DNA from: Lysinibacillus agricola
GTDB taxonomy: Bacteria > Bacillota > Bacilli > Bacillales_A > Planococcaceae
DNA: 64,000 bases
Direction: 5' to 3'
Assembly (NCBI RefSeq): GCF_016638705.1
Contig: NZ_CP067341.1
Coordinates: 1,801,501 to 1,865,500 of the forward strand
Position numbers and translations under genes: made by a program. Below the pieces are notes generated by a model. It was not told the origin of the DNA. It saw only the letters and a program-made list of their open reading frames with translations, and did no database searches. Of this stretch, positions 26,892 through 35,721 are shown in pieces; position 1 is the stretch's first letter, and every line of letters starts with the position of its first letter.

Positions 26892-28154
26892 ATGGCAGAC
26901 TTACGCATTGACTTAGCGGGCATCAAATCGCCGAATCCATTTTGGCTTGCGTCAGCACCACCAACGAATTCAGGCTATCAAGTACAACGCGCATTTGAAG
27001 CGGGGTGGGGTGGTGCTGTATGGAAAACATTAGGTGATCCAATTTTAAATGTTTCTTCACGCTTTGCAGCTGTTAGCTTTAACGGACAAAGAGTAGCGGG
27101 CTTCAATAATATTGAACTGATTACGGATCGTCCGTTAGAGGTAAATTTACAAGAAATTTATGAAACGAAAAAAAAGTTTCCACATCACGCAATCATCGCT
27201 TCTTTAATGGTGGAGCCAAAGCAAGAAAAGTGGCATGAGATTGTTAAACGAGTAGAAGATGTGGGTGTTGATGGTCTTGAGCTTAACTTTGGTTGTCCAC
27301 ATGGGATGGCAGAACGAGGAATGGGGTCTGCCTCTGGTCAAGTACCTGAATTGGTGGAAAAACAAACGTACTGGGTGAAAGAGGCAGCGAAAACACCAGT
27401 AATTGTGAAGTTAACACCAAACATTACCGACATTACGGTAACGGCAGAAGCGGCTACAAGAGGTGGAGCAGATGCTATTAGTATGATTAATACGATTAAC
27501 AGCTTAGCGGGTGTCGACTTAGATACATGGAATACAGTGCCTCATGTAGCAGGAAAGGGTGCCCATGGTGGTTATTGTGGCCCTGCCGTTAAACCAATTG
27601 CACTCAATATGGTTGCAGAGTGTGCCCGTAATCCATTAATCAATGTACCGATTTCGGGCATTGGTGGTATTTCCAACTGGCAAGATGCTGCCGAGTTTAT
27701 ATTAATGGGAGCTACGGGCGTGCAAGTGTGTACAGCAGCGATGCATCATGGCTTTAGTATTGTTGAGGATATGATCGATGGACTCAATAACTATTTAGAT
27801 GATAAAGGCATTGCCTCTGTCATGGATTTAGTAGGTCGATCAGTTTCCAGATATTCCAATTGGGGTGACTTGGACTTAAATTATAAAATCGTGGCTGAAA
27901 TTAATAACGATGTTTGCATTAACTGTAACAAGTGCCATATTGCATGTGAGGATACATCGCATCAATGTATCGACTTATATTCAGAAGATGGTCGCCCAAT
28001 TCTGAAAGTTCGGGAAGAGGACTGTGTAGGTTGTAATTTGTGCTCAATTGTTTGTCCTGTAGATGGTGCTATTACAATGGTTGAACGCAAATCTACAGTT
28101 CCGCCAATGACCTGGAATGAACGTCAATCTCTGATTAGCAGTCTATCTAAGTGA
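26892..28154 (+). CDS. preA: NAD-dependent dihydropyrimidine dehydrogenase subunit PreA
   Basis: This 420-aa FMN-binding dihydropyrimidine dehydrogenase subunit has a TIM-barrel of the dihydroorotate-dehydrogenase type (ASAPPTNSG, LNFGCPHGM, VKLTPNITDI, SGIGGISNWQDA). Two C-terminal [4Fe-4S] motifs follow (CINCNKCHIAC, CVGCNLCSIVCP). The start at 26892 has GGGAGGA upstream; an in-frame start at 26805 lies inside a repeat element. With PreT it catalyses the first step of reductive pyrimidine breakdown. A weak hairpin (CCTTCC...GGAAGG, about 28180-28212) follows. Confidence 0.93.
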   Translation: MADLRIDLAGIKSPNPFWLASAPPTNSGYQVQRAFEAGWGGAVWKTLGDPILNVSSRFAAVSFNGQRVAGFNNIELITDRPLEVNLQEIYETKKKFPHHAIIASLMVEPKQEKWHEIVKRVEDVGVDGLELNFGCPHGMAERGMGSASGQVPELVEKQTYWVKEAAKTPVIVKLTPNITDITVTAEAATRGGADAISMINTINSLAGVDLDTWNTVPHVAGKGAHGGYCGPAVKPIALNMVAECARNPLINVPISGIGGISNWQDAAEFILMGATGVQVCTAAMHHGFSIVEDMIDGLNNYLDDKGIASVMDLVGRSVSRYSNWGDLDLNYKIVAEINNDVCINCNKCHIACEDTSHQCIDLYSEDGRPILKVREEDCVGCNLCSIVCPVDGAITMVERKSTVPPMTWNERQSLISSLSK

Positions 28155-28264
28155 TATGTCTTTAAATAAACTGAAATTCCACCTTCCTTCAGCATTTTCG
28201 TTGGAGGAAGGAATAACCCCAATGTAAGTTGTCACGGAAATTTGATAAAAGAAGGAGAGATTAT

Positions 28265-29785
28265 ATGGAACGAGATGGGAATTATTTAAAATCCCCAGAT
28301 TTACTTCCAGTGACACATCAACAAAGAAATATTGGAACATTTGGTTTTGCAGTAATTTGGATAGGGATGGCAATTGTCTTAGCGGCTTTTGCAATCGGTG
28401 GTTCGGGAATCATGAGCTTACCATTGCCAATGGTAATTTTAGCAACGTTGATTGGCTCGTGTTTAATTGGTGTATTTATGACGTTAATTGGTGATATAGG
28501 GATTGAGCATGGCTTATCATTCCCAGTATATATGCGTGCTCCGTTCGGTACATTTGGCACACATATTCCGTCACTTGTCCGCGGTGTAACGGCTGCCTGT
28601 TGGTTCGGTCTGAACACTTATTTTGGAGCATTAGCGATAAACGGCATTTTGAATTTACTTTTTAGTTTTGATAATTGGTTTATCTGTTTCATTGTCTTTG
28701 CAGCACTTCAATTATTTAATACATCTCTAGGGATTAAATCTATTGAACGTTTTGCAGACTTAGCAGCGCCAGTTATTATTTTAATTTCCTGCTGGATGTA
28801 TTATACACTGGCAGATCATGCAGTAGCTCAAGGGAAAAATATTTGGACGTGGGTAGAGGCGCCAACAACAGGATTTGCAGCCTTCACTGCATTTATGGTA
28901 GTGATTATGGCAAATATGGGATTCTGGGCGACGCTAGCTGCCGACATGCCTTCACTTTCACGCTTCTTTAAAGCACCAAAAAATGAACGCAACTGGTTCA
29001 AACGCAACAAAACACAGCTGGTTGGTTCATTAATCGTCATGCCGATTACAAATACTTTCATTGTGACAATTGGTGCTGTGTGCTATATGGCTGTTGCCTC
29101 AGCTGATCCTATCAATGCATTACAGCAAAGTGCAAGTGGCTTTATTTTAGGGATTTTACTGTTAATGATTGTATTAGCACAATGGTCAACTAACACCTCT
29201 GCAAATGTTATCCCAGCGGCAACAATCTTCTCAAATATTGGTGGTCCAAAAGTGCCGTTTTGGGTTGGGGTTGTTATTGCAGGAATAATTGGTATTCTAG
29301 CACAGCCTTGGAGCTTATTTGATGTGTTAGTCAATGCACTTTTAATTATTGGAGGAATTTTAACAGCAATCGTTGGTATTTTATTTGCTGATTACTATTT
29401 AATCCGTAAACGTCGCGTGCATGTAAAAGCACTTTATGACTTAGATGGGCAATTTAAATATTGGAATGGCTTTAACATAGCTGGTTTACTCGCTTGGATT
29501 ATCGGTGGTGTAGTGGCAAATATTTTCTCCACTTATTCTTCATTAGTAGGGTTCTTTGTAGGGGCACTTGTATATTATGTATTAGCGAAGTATTGGTGGT
29601 TCAAAAAATACCCTCAAGCTGAGTTAGAAGATCCAAGTGATGCAAAATATTTAGGGATTACAGTTGGTCATAATTTAGATGAATTATTTGGACAGCAACA
29701 AACGCCTGTGCCAACTGTTGTTCCAGATGAGGAAGAAATCGTTGAGCAACCAGATCCGCTGTTAGAAATAAAAGGTACTGAATAA
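28265..29785 (+). CDS. NCS1-family nucleobase permease
   Basis: This 506-aa transporter has about twelve membrane segments and is of the nucleobase:cation symporter-1 family (cytosine, uracil, allantoin, hydantoin). Family features include the GGSGIMSLPLP region, the SFPVYMRAPFGTFGTHIPS stretch, NMGFWATLAADMPSLSRF and QWSTNTSANVIPAA. The ATG at 28265 follows GAAGGAGAG. Its place after preA makes uracil or thymine the likely substrate, which the sequence does not prove. Confidence 0.9.
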   Translation: MERDGNYLKSPDLLPVTHQQRNIGTFGFAVIWIGMAIVLAAFAIGGSGIMSLPLPMVILATLIGSCLIGVFMTLIGDIGIEHGLSFPVYMRAPFGTFGTHIPSLVRGVTAACWFGLNTYFGALAINGILNLLFSFDNWFICFIVFAALQLFNTSLGIKSIERFADLAAPVIILISCWMYYTLADHAVAQGKNIWTWVEAPTTGFAAFTAFMVVIMANMGFWATLAADMPSLSRFFKAPKNERNWFKRNKTQLVGSLIVMPITNTFIVTIGAVCYMAVASADPINALQQSASGFILGILLLMIVLAQWSTNTSANVIPAATIFSNIGGPKVPFWVGVVIAGIIGILAQPWSLFDVLVNALLIIGGILTAIVGILFADYYLIRKRRVHVKALYDLDGQFKYWNGFNIAGLLAWIIGGVVANIFSTYSSLVGFFVGALVYYVLAKYWWFKKYPQAELEDPSDAKYLGITVGHNLDELFGQQQTPVPTVVPDEEEIVEQPDPLLEIKGTE

Positions 29786-29841
29786 ATAAGACACCAAACA
29801 GATTTTCACTAGGTTGATTAACGGAAAGGTGAGGTGATTGC

Positions 29842-30051
29842 ATGTCAGAATATCAACAAAGCACAGAGGAAATAAAAAAGGTGGATCATTATTTAGATAG
29901 CGGCTTCAAAATCCAAAATGTCTATGAAAATTTAAGTGGAATGTTTGTAGAATTTGCGCGTCAAGAAGAGGTTATTCTGTTGCAAATTCTAACAGCAGAT
30001 GCACGCAAATACTTCTCTGCAAAGCTCCAGGAACAAACGTTATTACAGTAA
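29842..30051 (+). CDS. Small soluble protein of the pyrimidine operon, unrecognised
   Basis: This 69-aa protein has no signal or membrane segment. GAAAGGTGAGGTG precedes the ATG, and it lies 56 bases after the permease and before a strong terminator, so it is the last gene of the operon. It is acidic and probably helical (STEEIKKVDHYL, EEVILLQILTADARKYF). I do not recognise a family. Confidence 0.65.
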   Translation: MSEYQQSTEEIKKVDHYLDSGFKIQNVYENLSGMFVEFARQEEVILLQILTADARKYFSAKLQEQTLLQ

Positions 30052-30057
30052 CAAAGT

Positions 30058-30101
30058 AAACTCTATTCCATTCATCTTTACATGATGGGATAGAGTTTTT
30101 T
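30058..30101 (+). terminator. Terminator of the pyrimidine-degradation operon
   Basis: AAACTCTATTCCA pairs with TGGGATAGAGTTT (one G-T pair), followed by TTTTT. Confidence 0.88.
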
Positions 30102-30264
30102 TAATATAATAAAATACAGCTTTACTCTTCGTTGATTCGTTTTCGGATAAAGCAAGATAGAATCGTGCTACAACAGCTAATCTGATTGTAATGAAACCTT
30201 CGAAGTGATGGATAGACCCTTCAAGACCGGCCTGAACAGTCGACCTGCCGGATAGAATACAAAA

Positions 30265-30756
30265 ATGCCTTGCAATTCTTGCTCCATTTTTGTATATAGT
30301 GCAGGACGTATGCTGTATACGCTTGCTATGAATGGACAAGCACCTAAATTTTTTGCGAAGCTTTCTAGTAATGGTGTTCCGTTATTCGGTACAGCAGGCG
30401 TACTAATTGGTTTGGTTATCGGGGTTATTCTCAGCTATATTGCGCCAAAAAATTTATTTGTTTATGTATATAGTGCAAGTGTATTACCAGGGATGATTCC
30501 GTGGTTTGTTATTTTAATAAGTCAAATACGTTTTAGAAAAATAAAAGGTGAGCAACTGTCAAAGCACCCATTCAAAATGCCATTTGCACCTTTTACAAAC
30601 TATATAACGATTGCCTTTTTAGTCATGGTGCTATTCGGTATGTGGTTTAATGATGATACACGAGTTTCTCTCATTGTGGGAATTATTTTCTTAGCTCTTG
30701 TTATCATTAGCTATTATGTTTTTAGAATTGGAAAAGATCGTCCAGTTAATAAATAA
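30265..30756 (+). pseudogene. C-terminal fragment of an APC-family amino acid permease
   Basis: The translation from about YSAGRMLYTLAMNGQAPKFF to the stop matches the last 150 residues of AAP-type permeases such as GabP: four to five membrane helices, SSNGVPLFGTAG, and HPFKMPFAPF. The first two thirds are missing. The upstream 30110-30262 has no related coding sequence and no ribosome binding site. I call it a deletion remnant. Confidence 0.8.
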
Positions 30757-30792
30757 TGAAATGTTAAAAGGGTGTATGTATTCCAAAAATAA

Positions 30793-31090
30793 GGGTCATC
30801 ACCTAACGTGGGGTTGATTTCCGTTCCGACTGGGCGCTTTGCCGCTGACGCTTCGCTTTCGCGCAGATAAAACATTGTTGCTGTCGCTTCGCTTTCGCAC
30901 AGACAAAACATTGTTGCTGTCGCTTTGCTGTCGCACAGATAAAACATTGTTGCTGCCGCTACGTTAGCACTACGCTTTCGCATAGAAAACATCCGCTGTG
31001 CTCCAGGGTCTTATCTGTGACGCTGATCCCCGAGGAATCGCCCAGTCTTCCCTACAATCAACCACTTAGCATGTATCCTCTGGCATATCA
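30793..31090 (-). repeat. Structured intergenic element, copy D (reverse orientation)
   Basis: On the minus strand this is the long element with its right terminal repeat at 30793 (GGGTCATCACC). GGTTGATT (30812) pairs with AATCAACC (about 31057), and CTGGGCG with CGCCCAG. Four alpha units (TTCGCTTTCGC cores on the plus strand) are present. The beta module is absent and the other terminal repeat is degraded. It lies between a permease fragment and the convergent pgeF gene. Confidence 0.8.
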
Positions 31091-31107
31091 CTCTAATTTA
31101 TAGTGAT

Positions 31108-31147
31108 AAAATGAAGGGACAATCCGTTAAGAATTGTCCCTTTTCAT
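31108..31147. terminator. Bidirectional terminator, pgeF end
   Basis: AGGGACAAT and ATTGTCCCT form a 9-bp stem with A/T-rich flanks suitable for termination from both sides. It starts at the stop of the minus-strand gene. Confidence 0.8.
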
Positions 31148-31911
31148 TACTGTTCTTTTCGCATAATAAAGCTTAAATGTCTTCCTGCCTGTTTATCTTG
31201 ACGGTAGGAAAAGCCATCTGGGCTGAGATATGTGCAGGTTGAATCAATCAAAATTTGCTTAGAAGGAATGCCTGTAAGCTCACATTGTTTTTTAACAGTT
31301 TGTTGATTATCGATATGATATTTATTTGTTTGTGCATTGTAATACATAAAGTCTTCAGCATAGCCTAGCTTATGAAATTTTTCATAAACATCTGCATCCA
31401 CCTCAAATTTCTGCTGACTGAGTGCCATACCGATTTGTACGTGAAAATCTTGTGGGTTACAATGCTCATGCTCCATTAAATGTTGGAAAAGCTTTAATGT
31501 TACTTCCTTAACAGTGCCTTGCCAGCCTGAATGAACCACGCCAATAAGGCCATTGACTTCATTATAAAAAATAACAGGTACACAATCTGCTGTAAAACTA
31601 CATAAAAGTAAATTCGGCTCTAATGTATAAAGTGCATCCGTATTAGCAATGGCAGTGTCCATTTGCTCTGCGCCACGTCCTTTATCAGAAATCGTGACTT
31701 TATGGAAATTAGCACTATGTGTTTGTTGAGTGCAAATAAAATTATTTAAATCACAATGTAAAGTAGCTGCTAATTTTTTTCGATTATCTAGCACATCCGT
31801 TGCATTCACACATGTATGTAGCGCCATGTTGTTTTGTTCAAGCTCGATGTCATCCTTTAAGGTAGTGCCTGAGATAAATTGGTCATTATCAAAATAAATT
31901 TTAGTTTTCAT
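31147..31911 (-). CDS. pgeF: YfiH/YlmD-family copper/zinc purine nucleosidase-type enzyme
   Basis: This 254-aa protein of the multicopper-oxidase-like 'laccase domain' family is annotated as polyphenol oxidase, and its E. coli and human members act as purine nucleoside phosphorylase/adenosine deaminase. The three metal-site motifs are present: TQQTHSAN (His), FTADCVPV (Cys) and GVVHSGWQGT (His). A conserved C-terminal SYRQDKQAGRHLSFI is also seen. It stands alone here, unlike B. subtilis ylmD in the division cluster, so it is probably a second paralogue. Confidence 0.88.
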   Translation of the reverse strand: MKTKIYFDNDQFISGTTLKDDIELEQNNMALHTCVNATDVLDNRKKLAATLHCDLNNFICTQQTHSANFHKVTISDKGRGAEQMDTAIANTDALYTLEPNLLLCSFTADCVPVIFYNEVNGLIGVVHSGWQGTVKEVTLKLFQHLMEHEHCNPQDFHVQIGMALSQQKFEVDADVYEKFHKLGYAEDFMYYNAQTNKYHIDNQQTVKKQCELTGIPSKQILIDSTCTYLSPDGFSYRQDKQAGRHLSFIMRKEQ

Positions 31912-32084
31912 ATCATCACCTCATCTTACTATATATGATTGGTTAATGAATGTATAGGCGCTTACTCTTAAGATTTTTAAGAGTCCAAATATTCACACTC
32001 CCCCTGCATTCTTTTGACATAAAGAATAGATTTCTTCACATATAGTATCGAAGAATGATTATTAGAGGGAAGGAGTTTGTAAAT

Positions 32085-32708
32085 ATGACTCAAGAAAAAT
32101 TCCTACTGATTTGCCAATTTGGCATGTGGCTATTTTGGATTATTACATATATATTAATCATCAAACAGGGAATAAAGGATAAGAGATATGGGATGCCCAT
32201 GGCCGCAATTTGTGCCAATATTTCATGGGAATTTATTTTTTCATTTATGTATCCGCTAAATGATTTGCAAAGGATCCTTACTTTCCTATGGTTTCTTTTG
32301 GATATCTTCATTATGGCGCAATTTTTACTTTATGGTTATAAGGAGTATAAAAAAATTATTCCGAGAAAGATATTTTATTCATCTTTTTTCATAACACTCG
32401 TAGTAAGCTTTTTCACGATTTTAGCGCTGATGCATGAATTCAATGATAAGGCAGGCATATATGCAGCATTTTTCCAAAATCTGATGATGTCAGGGCTTTT
32501 TATCGCTTTATTCATACAAAGAGGGAACTTAAGTGGCCAATCAATGGGCATAGCCGTTTGTAAAATGATCGGGACTGTGTTTGCAGCAATTGGCTTCTAT
32601 ATGTATTTTAGAACACCATTGATTACTATTATTTCGCTTGCAATCTTTATTTATGATTGGGTTTATATAGTACTGATCTATAGATTTTATGTGAAATATG
32701 CTAAATAA
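32085..32708 (+). CDS. Seven-helix membrane protein, PaxB/Pyr4-like terpene cyclase family
   Basis: This 207-aa protein has seven hydrophobic segments and no signal peptide. It resembles, by eye, the transmembrane terpene cyclases of fungi (PaxB, Pyr4) and actinobacteria. A motif in helix 1-2 reads MWLFWIITYILIIKQG, then YGMPMAAICANISWEFIFSF with the candidate acid Glu in NxSWE followed by YP. WFLLDIFI and a second acidic residue in YDWVYI come later. In the fungal enzymes a Glu in NxxWE and a late Asp protonate the epoxide or alkene. The ATG at 32085 follows GAGGGAAGGAG. No prenyltransferase is nearby, so catalytic activity is uncertain. Confidence 0.6.
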   Translation: MTQEKFLLICQFGMWLFWIITYILIIKQGIKDKRYGMPMAAICANISWEFIFSFMYPLNDLQRILTFLWFLLDIFIMAQFLLYGYKEYKKIIPRKIFYSSFFITLVVSFFTILALMHEFNDKAGIYAAFFQNLMMSGLFIALFIQRGNLSGQSMGIAVCKMIGTVFAAIGFYMYFRTPLITIISLAIFIYDWVYIVLIYRFYVKYAK

Positions 32709-32773
32709 AAAACTTTAAATCTGCACGCTTTTGCGGTAGAAGCCACCCTTAAGAGAGGAGGGCTTATATTTAA

Positions 32774-33348
32774 GCAGCACTTGCAACAGTATTATCTGCA
32801 TCATTATTAGTTCCAGTCGGTGCTATGGCAGCCGATTCATATACAGTTGTATCTGGTGATTCTCTTTGGAAAATCGCTGTAAAAACAAACAGGAGTGCAA
32901 GCGCTTATAGATGCCAATCCTCAACTAGCCAATCCAAATCAAATATATTCAGGCCAAAAAAATTTATCTACCTACTAAAGAACAAGCAAGTGTAGAACAA
33001 GAAGTTGTCAAACTAGTCAATGCTAAACGAGCAAAAGCAGGTATTCCAGCATTAAAAGAAGATTGGGAGTCTGCGCGAGTAGAAAATATAAATCTCAAGA
33101 CATGCATGACAAAAAATACTTTGATCACACAAGCCCAACTTACGGTACACCATTTACGGTGATGAAAAACTTCGATATCAGCTGGCGAAAATATTGCAAT
33201 GGGTCAACGCTCAGCAGAGGAAGTTGTGAAAGCATGGATGAACAGTTCAGGTCAGAGAGCGAATATCCTGAACAAAAGTTATACACATATCGGTGTAGGA
33301 TACGTCAAAGAAGGTAATTACAGGGCACAAATGTTTATACAAAAATAA
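32774..33348 (+). pseudogene. Broken LysM-CAP (SCP/YkwD-like) secreted protein
   Basis: Read in three frames this gives a full LysM plus CAP-domain protein: signal-like LATVLSASLLVPVGAMAA, LysM DSYTVVSGDSLWKIAV, ALIDANPQLANPNQIYSG, then CAP motifs MHDKKYFDHTSPTYGTP, SAGENIAMGQRSAEEVV and ILNKSYTHIGVGYV, ending at 33348. At least four frameshifts (near 32886, 32957, 33085 and 33173, several next to A-runs) and loss of the initiator break it. Related proteins bind peptidoglycan in spore coats or walls. The string of indels could be decay or sequencing error. Confidence 0.82.
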
Positions 33349-33355
33349 CAACGAT

Positions 33356-33402
33356 GAACTACCTCGAACTCAGCTTTTACTGAGGGAAGGGTAGTTCTTT
33401 TT
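33356..33402 (+). terminator. Terminator of the broken LysM-CAP gene
   Basis: GAACTACC pairs with GGTAGTTC, with CTCAGTAAAAGCTGAG-type inner pairing, followed by TTTTTT. Confidence 0.75.
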
Positions 33403-33565
33403 TCGTTATGAATTCTAACGGCGGTATTGCTAGTGCTACCAGCGATGTTCAAAACCCTAAGAACAAAAGAGCATTATTCTTGTAGAGTAAGCGATATCGT
33501 CATATAATATATGAATAATAATAATTATTTTATTATAAATATTCATAAAAGGTGAGTGGGGATTT

Positions 33566-33880
33566 ATGATATCACGGACTTGGCATGGTATGGTTCCGCT
33601 AGAAAAGAAGATAGATTTCGAAGCATATTTACATAAAACAGGTATAGAAGAGTCGACTTCACTAGATGGAAATCTAGGAGCTTATGTAAAAATTATAGAG
33701 CAAGATCATTATGCACATTTCTTTTTGTGTACTGTCTGGTCATCGTGGGAGGCTATCCATCTTTTTGCTGGGAGTGAGCCAACAATAGCCGTTACATATC
33801 CTGAAGATGCAAAATACGGCTTAATTTCTGATCCAATTGTGATTCATCAAGAAGTTATTACAAGTGATAATCCATTTTAA
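33566..33880 (+). CDS. Antibiotic-biosynthesis-monooxygenase-like small protein
   Basis: This 104-aa soluble protein probably has a dimeric alpha-beta barrel. The start ISRTWHGMVPLEKKIDFEAYL and the later TVWSSWEAIHLFAG fit ABM-type or heme-degrading folds, but the active-site residues of the heme enzymes are not evident. AGGTGAGTGGGG lies upstream. It is a single gene with its own terminator. Function unknown; the family assignment is by eye. Confidence 0.6.
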   Translation: MISRTWHGMVPLEKKIDFEAYLHKTGIEESTSLDGNLGAYVKIIEQDHYAHFFLCTVWSSWEAIHLFAGSEPTIAVTYPEDAKYGLISDPIVIHQEVITSDNPF

Positions 33881-33887
33881 TAAACGC

Positions 33888-33920
33888 AAGCAGGTTCATT
33901 TTTATGAGCCTGCTTATTTT
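33888..33920 (+). terminator. Terminator after the ABM-like gene
   Basis: AAGCAGGTTCA (33888-33898) pairs with TGAGCCTGCTT (33905-33915), then ATTTTG. Confidence 0.85.
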
Positions 33921-34010
33921 GTTAACAATTCGGAGTGAAAAACATTAACATTCCTCAGTATTCTAGTGTTTTTTTCTATTCTAATATTGGAAGAGGAAAG
34001 GAGGCTTACC

Positions 34011-34469
34011 TTTGAATAAAAATAAATATAAGGATCTATGTTTTACCATTGGTGAAAATGAAAAAGGAGATGGAAAGATAAAAAAACTATTACTGGGTAG
34101 CAATAGACCTGTTTTTAACGGGTGCAGGTAAATCTTCGGTAGCTACCGTAGGACTCTTTCATATAAGTGGTATGGATGTCGAATCAGCTTAAGGTGACTC
34201 AGGAGAGAAATGAGCAAGTTACTGTTTTACATAATAAATCAATTAGATGCATTTCAAAATACACAGCAACTAGAAATGCTTCGATTTCAAAGTCTTACAA
34301 AGTTCTTGCCTTTGCTATAACAGCAGGAGGGACAAGCACATTCCAAGACGTACCAACAACGCATTGGAGCTATAATTATATTGCCGCATTAGCTGATTAC
34401 GGTATTGCACTTGGCTATAACGGTAAATTTAGCCTCGACGAGCCAGTAACACGTTTACTACAAAACTAA
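34011..34469 (+). pseudogene. Gene remnants including an SLH-domain fragment
   Basis: The last 50 codons, in frame to 34469, encode the start of an S-layer homology domain (TFQDVPTTHWSYNYIAALAD, GYNGKFSLDEPVTR). The domain is incomplete and no full surface protein follows. Upstream, 34011-34200 has a good ribosome binding site (AGGAAAGGAGG) and a 38-codon frame, then stops. No single frame joins them. I read the region as remains of one or two cell-wall protein genes. Confidence 0.6.
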
Positions 34470-34478
34470 CTATAAAAT

Positions 34479-34522
34479 AAACACTCTACAAAGTGATTCA
34501 CTCGACTTTGTAGAGTGTTTTC
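34479..34522 (+). terminator. Terminator after the SLH fragment
   Basis: AACACTCTACAAAGT and ACTTTGTAGAGTGTT form a perfect 15-bp stem followed by TTC. Confidence 0.85.
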
Positions 34523-34618
34523 ACTTTATAGACAAATAAAAATGAACAAAAAGCAACACACTATCAGCAATACACGAATAAGATGTCTCTGTAGTATTAC
34601 GATAGAGGTAGGTGTTTT

Positions 34619-35533
34619 ATGTTGAAAAAGAAGTGGATGGTCACACTGTGTATTGTATGCACAATTGGACTAGTTGGCTGTCAGTGGAAATCTGCGGATG
34701 AGAAAAAGCTAGAAAAACAAGTTCAAGAGTTAGAGCAAGAAAATAAGGAATTAAAAAAGCCTGTTACTTTTGAACAACAACAAGCAGAGCCCGTCGTTGT
34801 TGAAATTGTGGACCCTTCTACCAAAGCCATCATACAGACAATTTCACCGAAAGAAATGGACTATGAAAGTGATATGCAATCGTATACAAAACAAATTGAG
34901 CAATTGGCAAAAGAGTTAGCGAGAGGAAATGAAAAAACAGCCGGCTATGATAAGCGTATGATACTTGATAAACTAGATAATCAAGGAAAAGTAATTAAAG
35001 GTAGTCCTTTAATTGTTTTAAAAGAAAGTGAATTAGTAGAGAGAATCTTAGAAGCATCAGCGCTCGGTGGTAAAGTGGAGATGCCTCTTTACATTACAGA
35101 AAGCGGTTATTATTTTGAAGATATTCCTTATTTGGAGGATGTAATTGTCGCATCTTATACAACTTACTTCAATACCTATGATGTAGGAAGAAATAAAAAT
35201 ATTGAACTTTCTGCAAAGGCAATCAATAATGTTATCATTGGAAGTGGAGATAATTTCTCCTTTAACACAGTAGTTGGGCCTAGAGATGAAGCGAATGGTT
35301 ATCAGCCCGCACCCGAAATCATCAATAAAAAGGTTGTGATGGGCATTGGGGGAGGTATTTGTCAAACGTCTTCAACCTTGTTTAATGCGGTTGATCAAAT
35401 ACCAATAAAATTTGTAGAACGTCACCACCATTCCTTGGATATTGGGTATGTTCCAAAAGGAAGAGACGCCACGGTTTCCTATGGTGGCTTAGATTTTAGA
35501 TTTCAAAATACAACTGCCGTTCCATTTTTATAA
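34619..35533 (+). CDS. VanW-family lipoprotein with premature stop
   Basis: This 304-aa secreted lipoprotein has the lipobox IGLVGC within the first 25 residues, then a coiled-coil stretch (EKKLEKQVQELEQENKELK), a linker, and a VanW domain from about residue 185 (NIELSAKAINNVIIGSGDNFSFN, MGIGGGICQTSSTLFNA, ERHHHSLDIGYVPKGRDA). An in-frame TAA at 35531-35533 ends it in the last strand of the domain. The same frame then continues with KANYGKNSLTVEIRTAEKY to a TAG at 35612-35614, as the family would. So one nonsense codon removes about 26 residues. VanW proteins are wall- or spore-associated with unclear function. Confidence 0.85.
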   Translation: MLKKKWMVTLCIVCTIGLVGCQWKSADEKKLEKQVQELEQENKELKKPVTFEQQQAEPVVVEIVDPSTKAIIQTISPKEMDYESDMQSYTKQIEQLAKELARGNEKTAGYDKRMILDKLDNQGKVIKGSPLIVLKESELVERILEASALGGKVEMPLYITESGYYFEDIPYLEDVIVASYTTYFNTYDVGRNKNIELSAKAINNVIIGSGDNFSFNTVVGPRDEANGYQPAPEIINKKVVMGIGGGICQTSSTLFNAVDQIPIKFVERHHHSLDIGYVPKGRDATVSYGGLDFRFQNTTAVPFL

Positions 35534-35625
35534 AAAGCTAACTATGGTAAAAATTCTCTTACAGTTGAAATAAGAACAGCAGAAAAATATGTAGAAATCT
35601 TAAAAAAGCCATAGTAGTTTTTTCT

Positions 35626-35657
35626 AAGACACTTATGTCGCAGGTGTCTTTTTTTAG
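35626..35657 (+). terminator. Terminator of the VanW-family gene
   Basis: AAGACAC pairs with GTGTCTT, followed by TTTTTT, just past the second (native) stop. Confidence 0.75.
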
Positions 35658-35721
35658 GTGTCATGATATAGTTAAATTGAGGTATTTCAGTATAATTGTG
35701 TTATGAGGAAGGGGAAAAACA

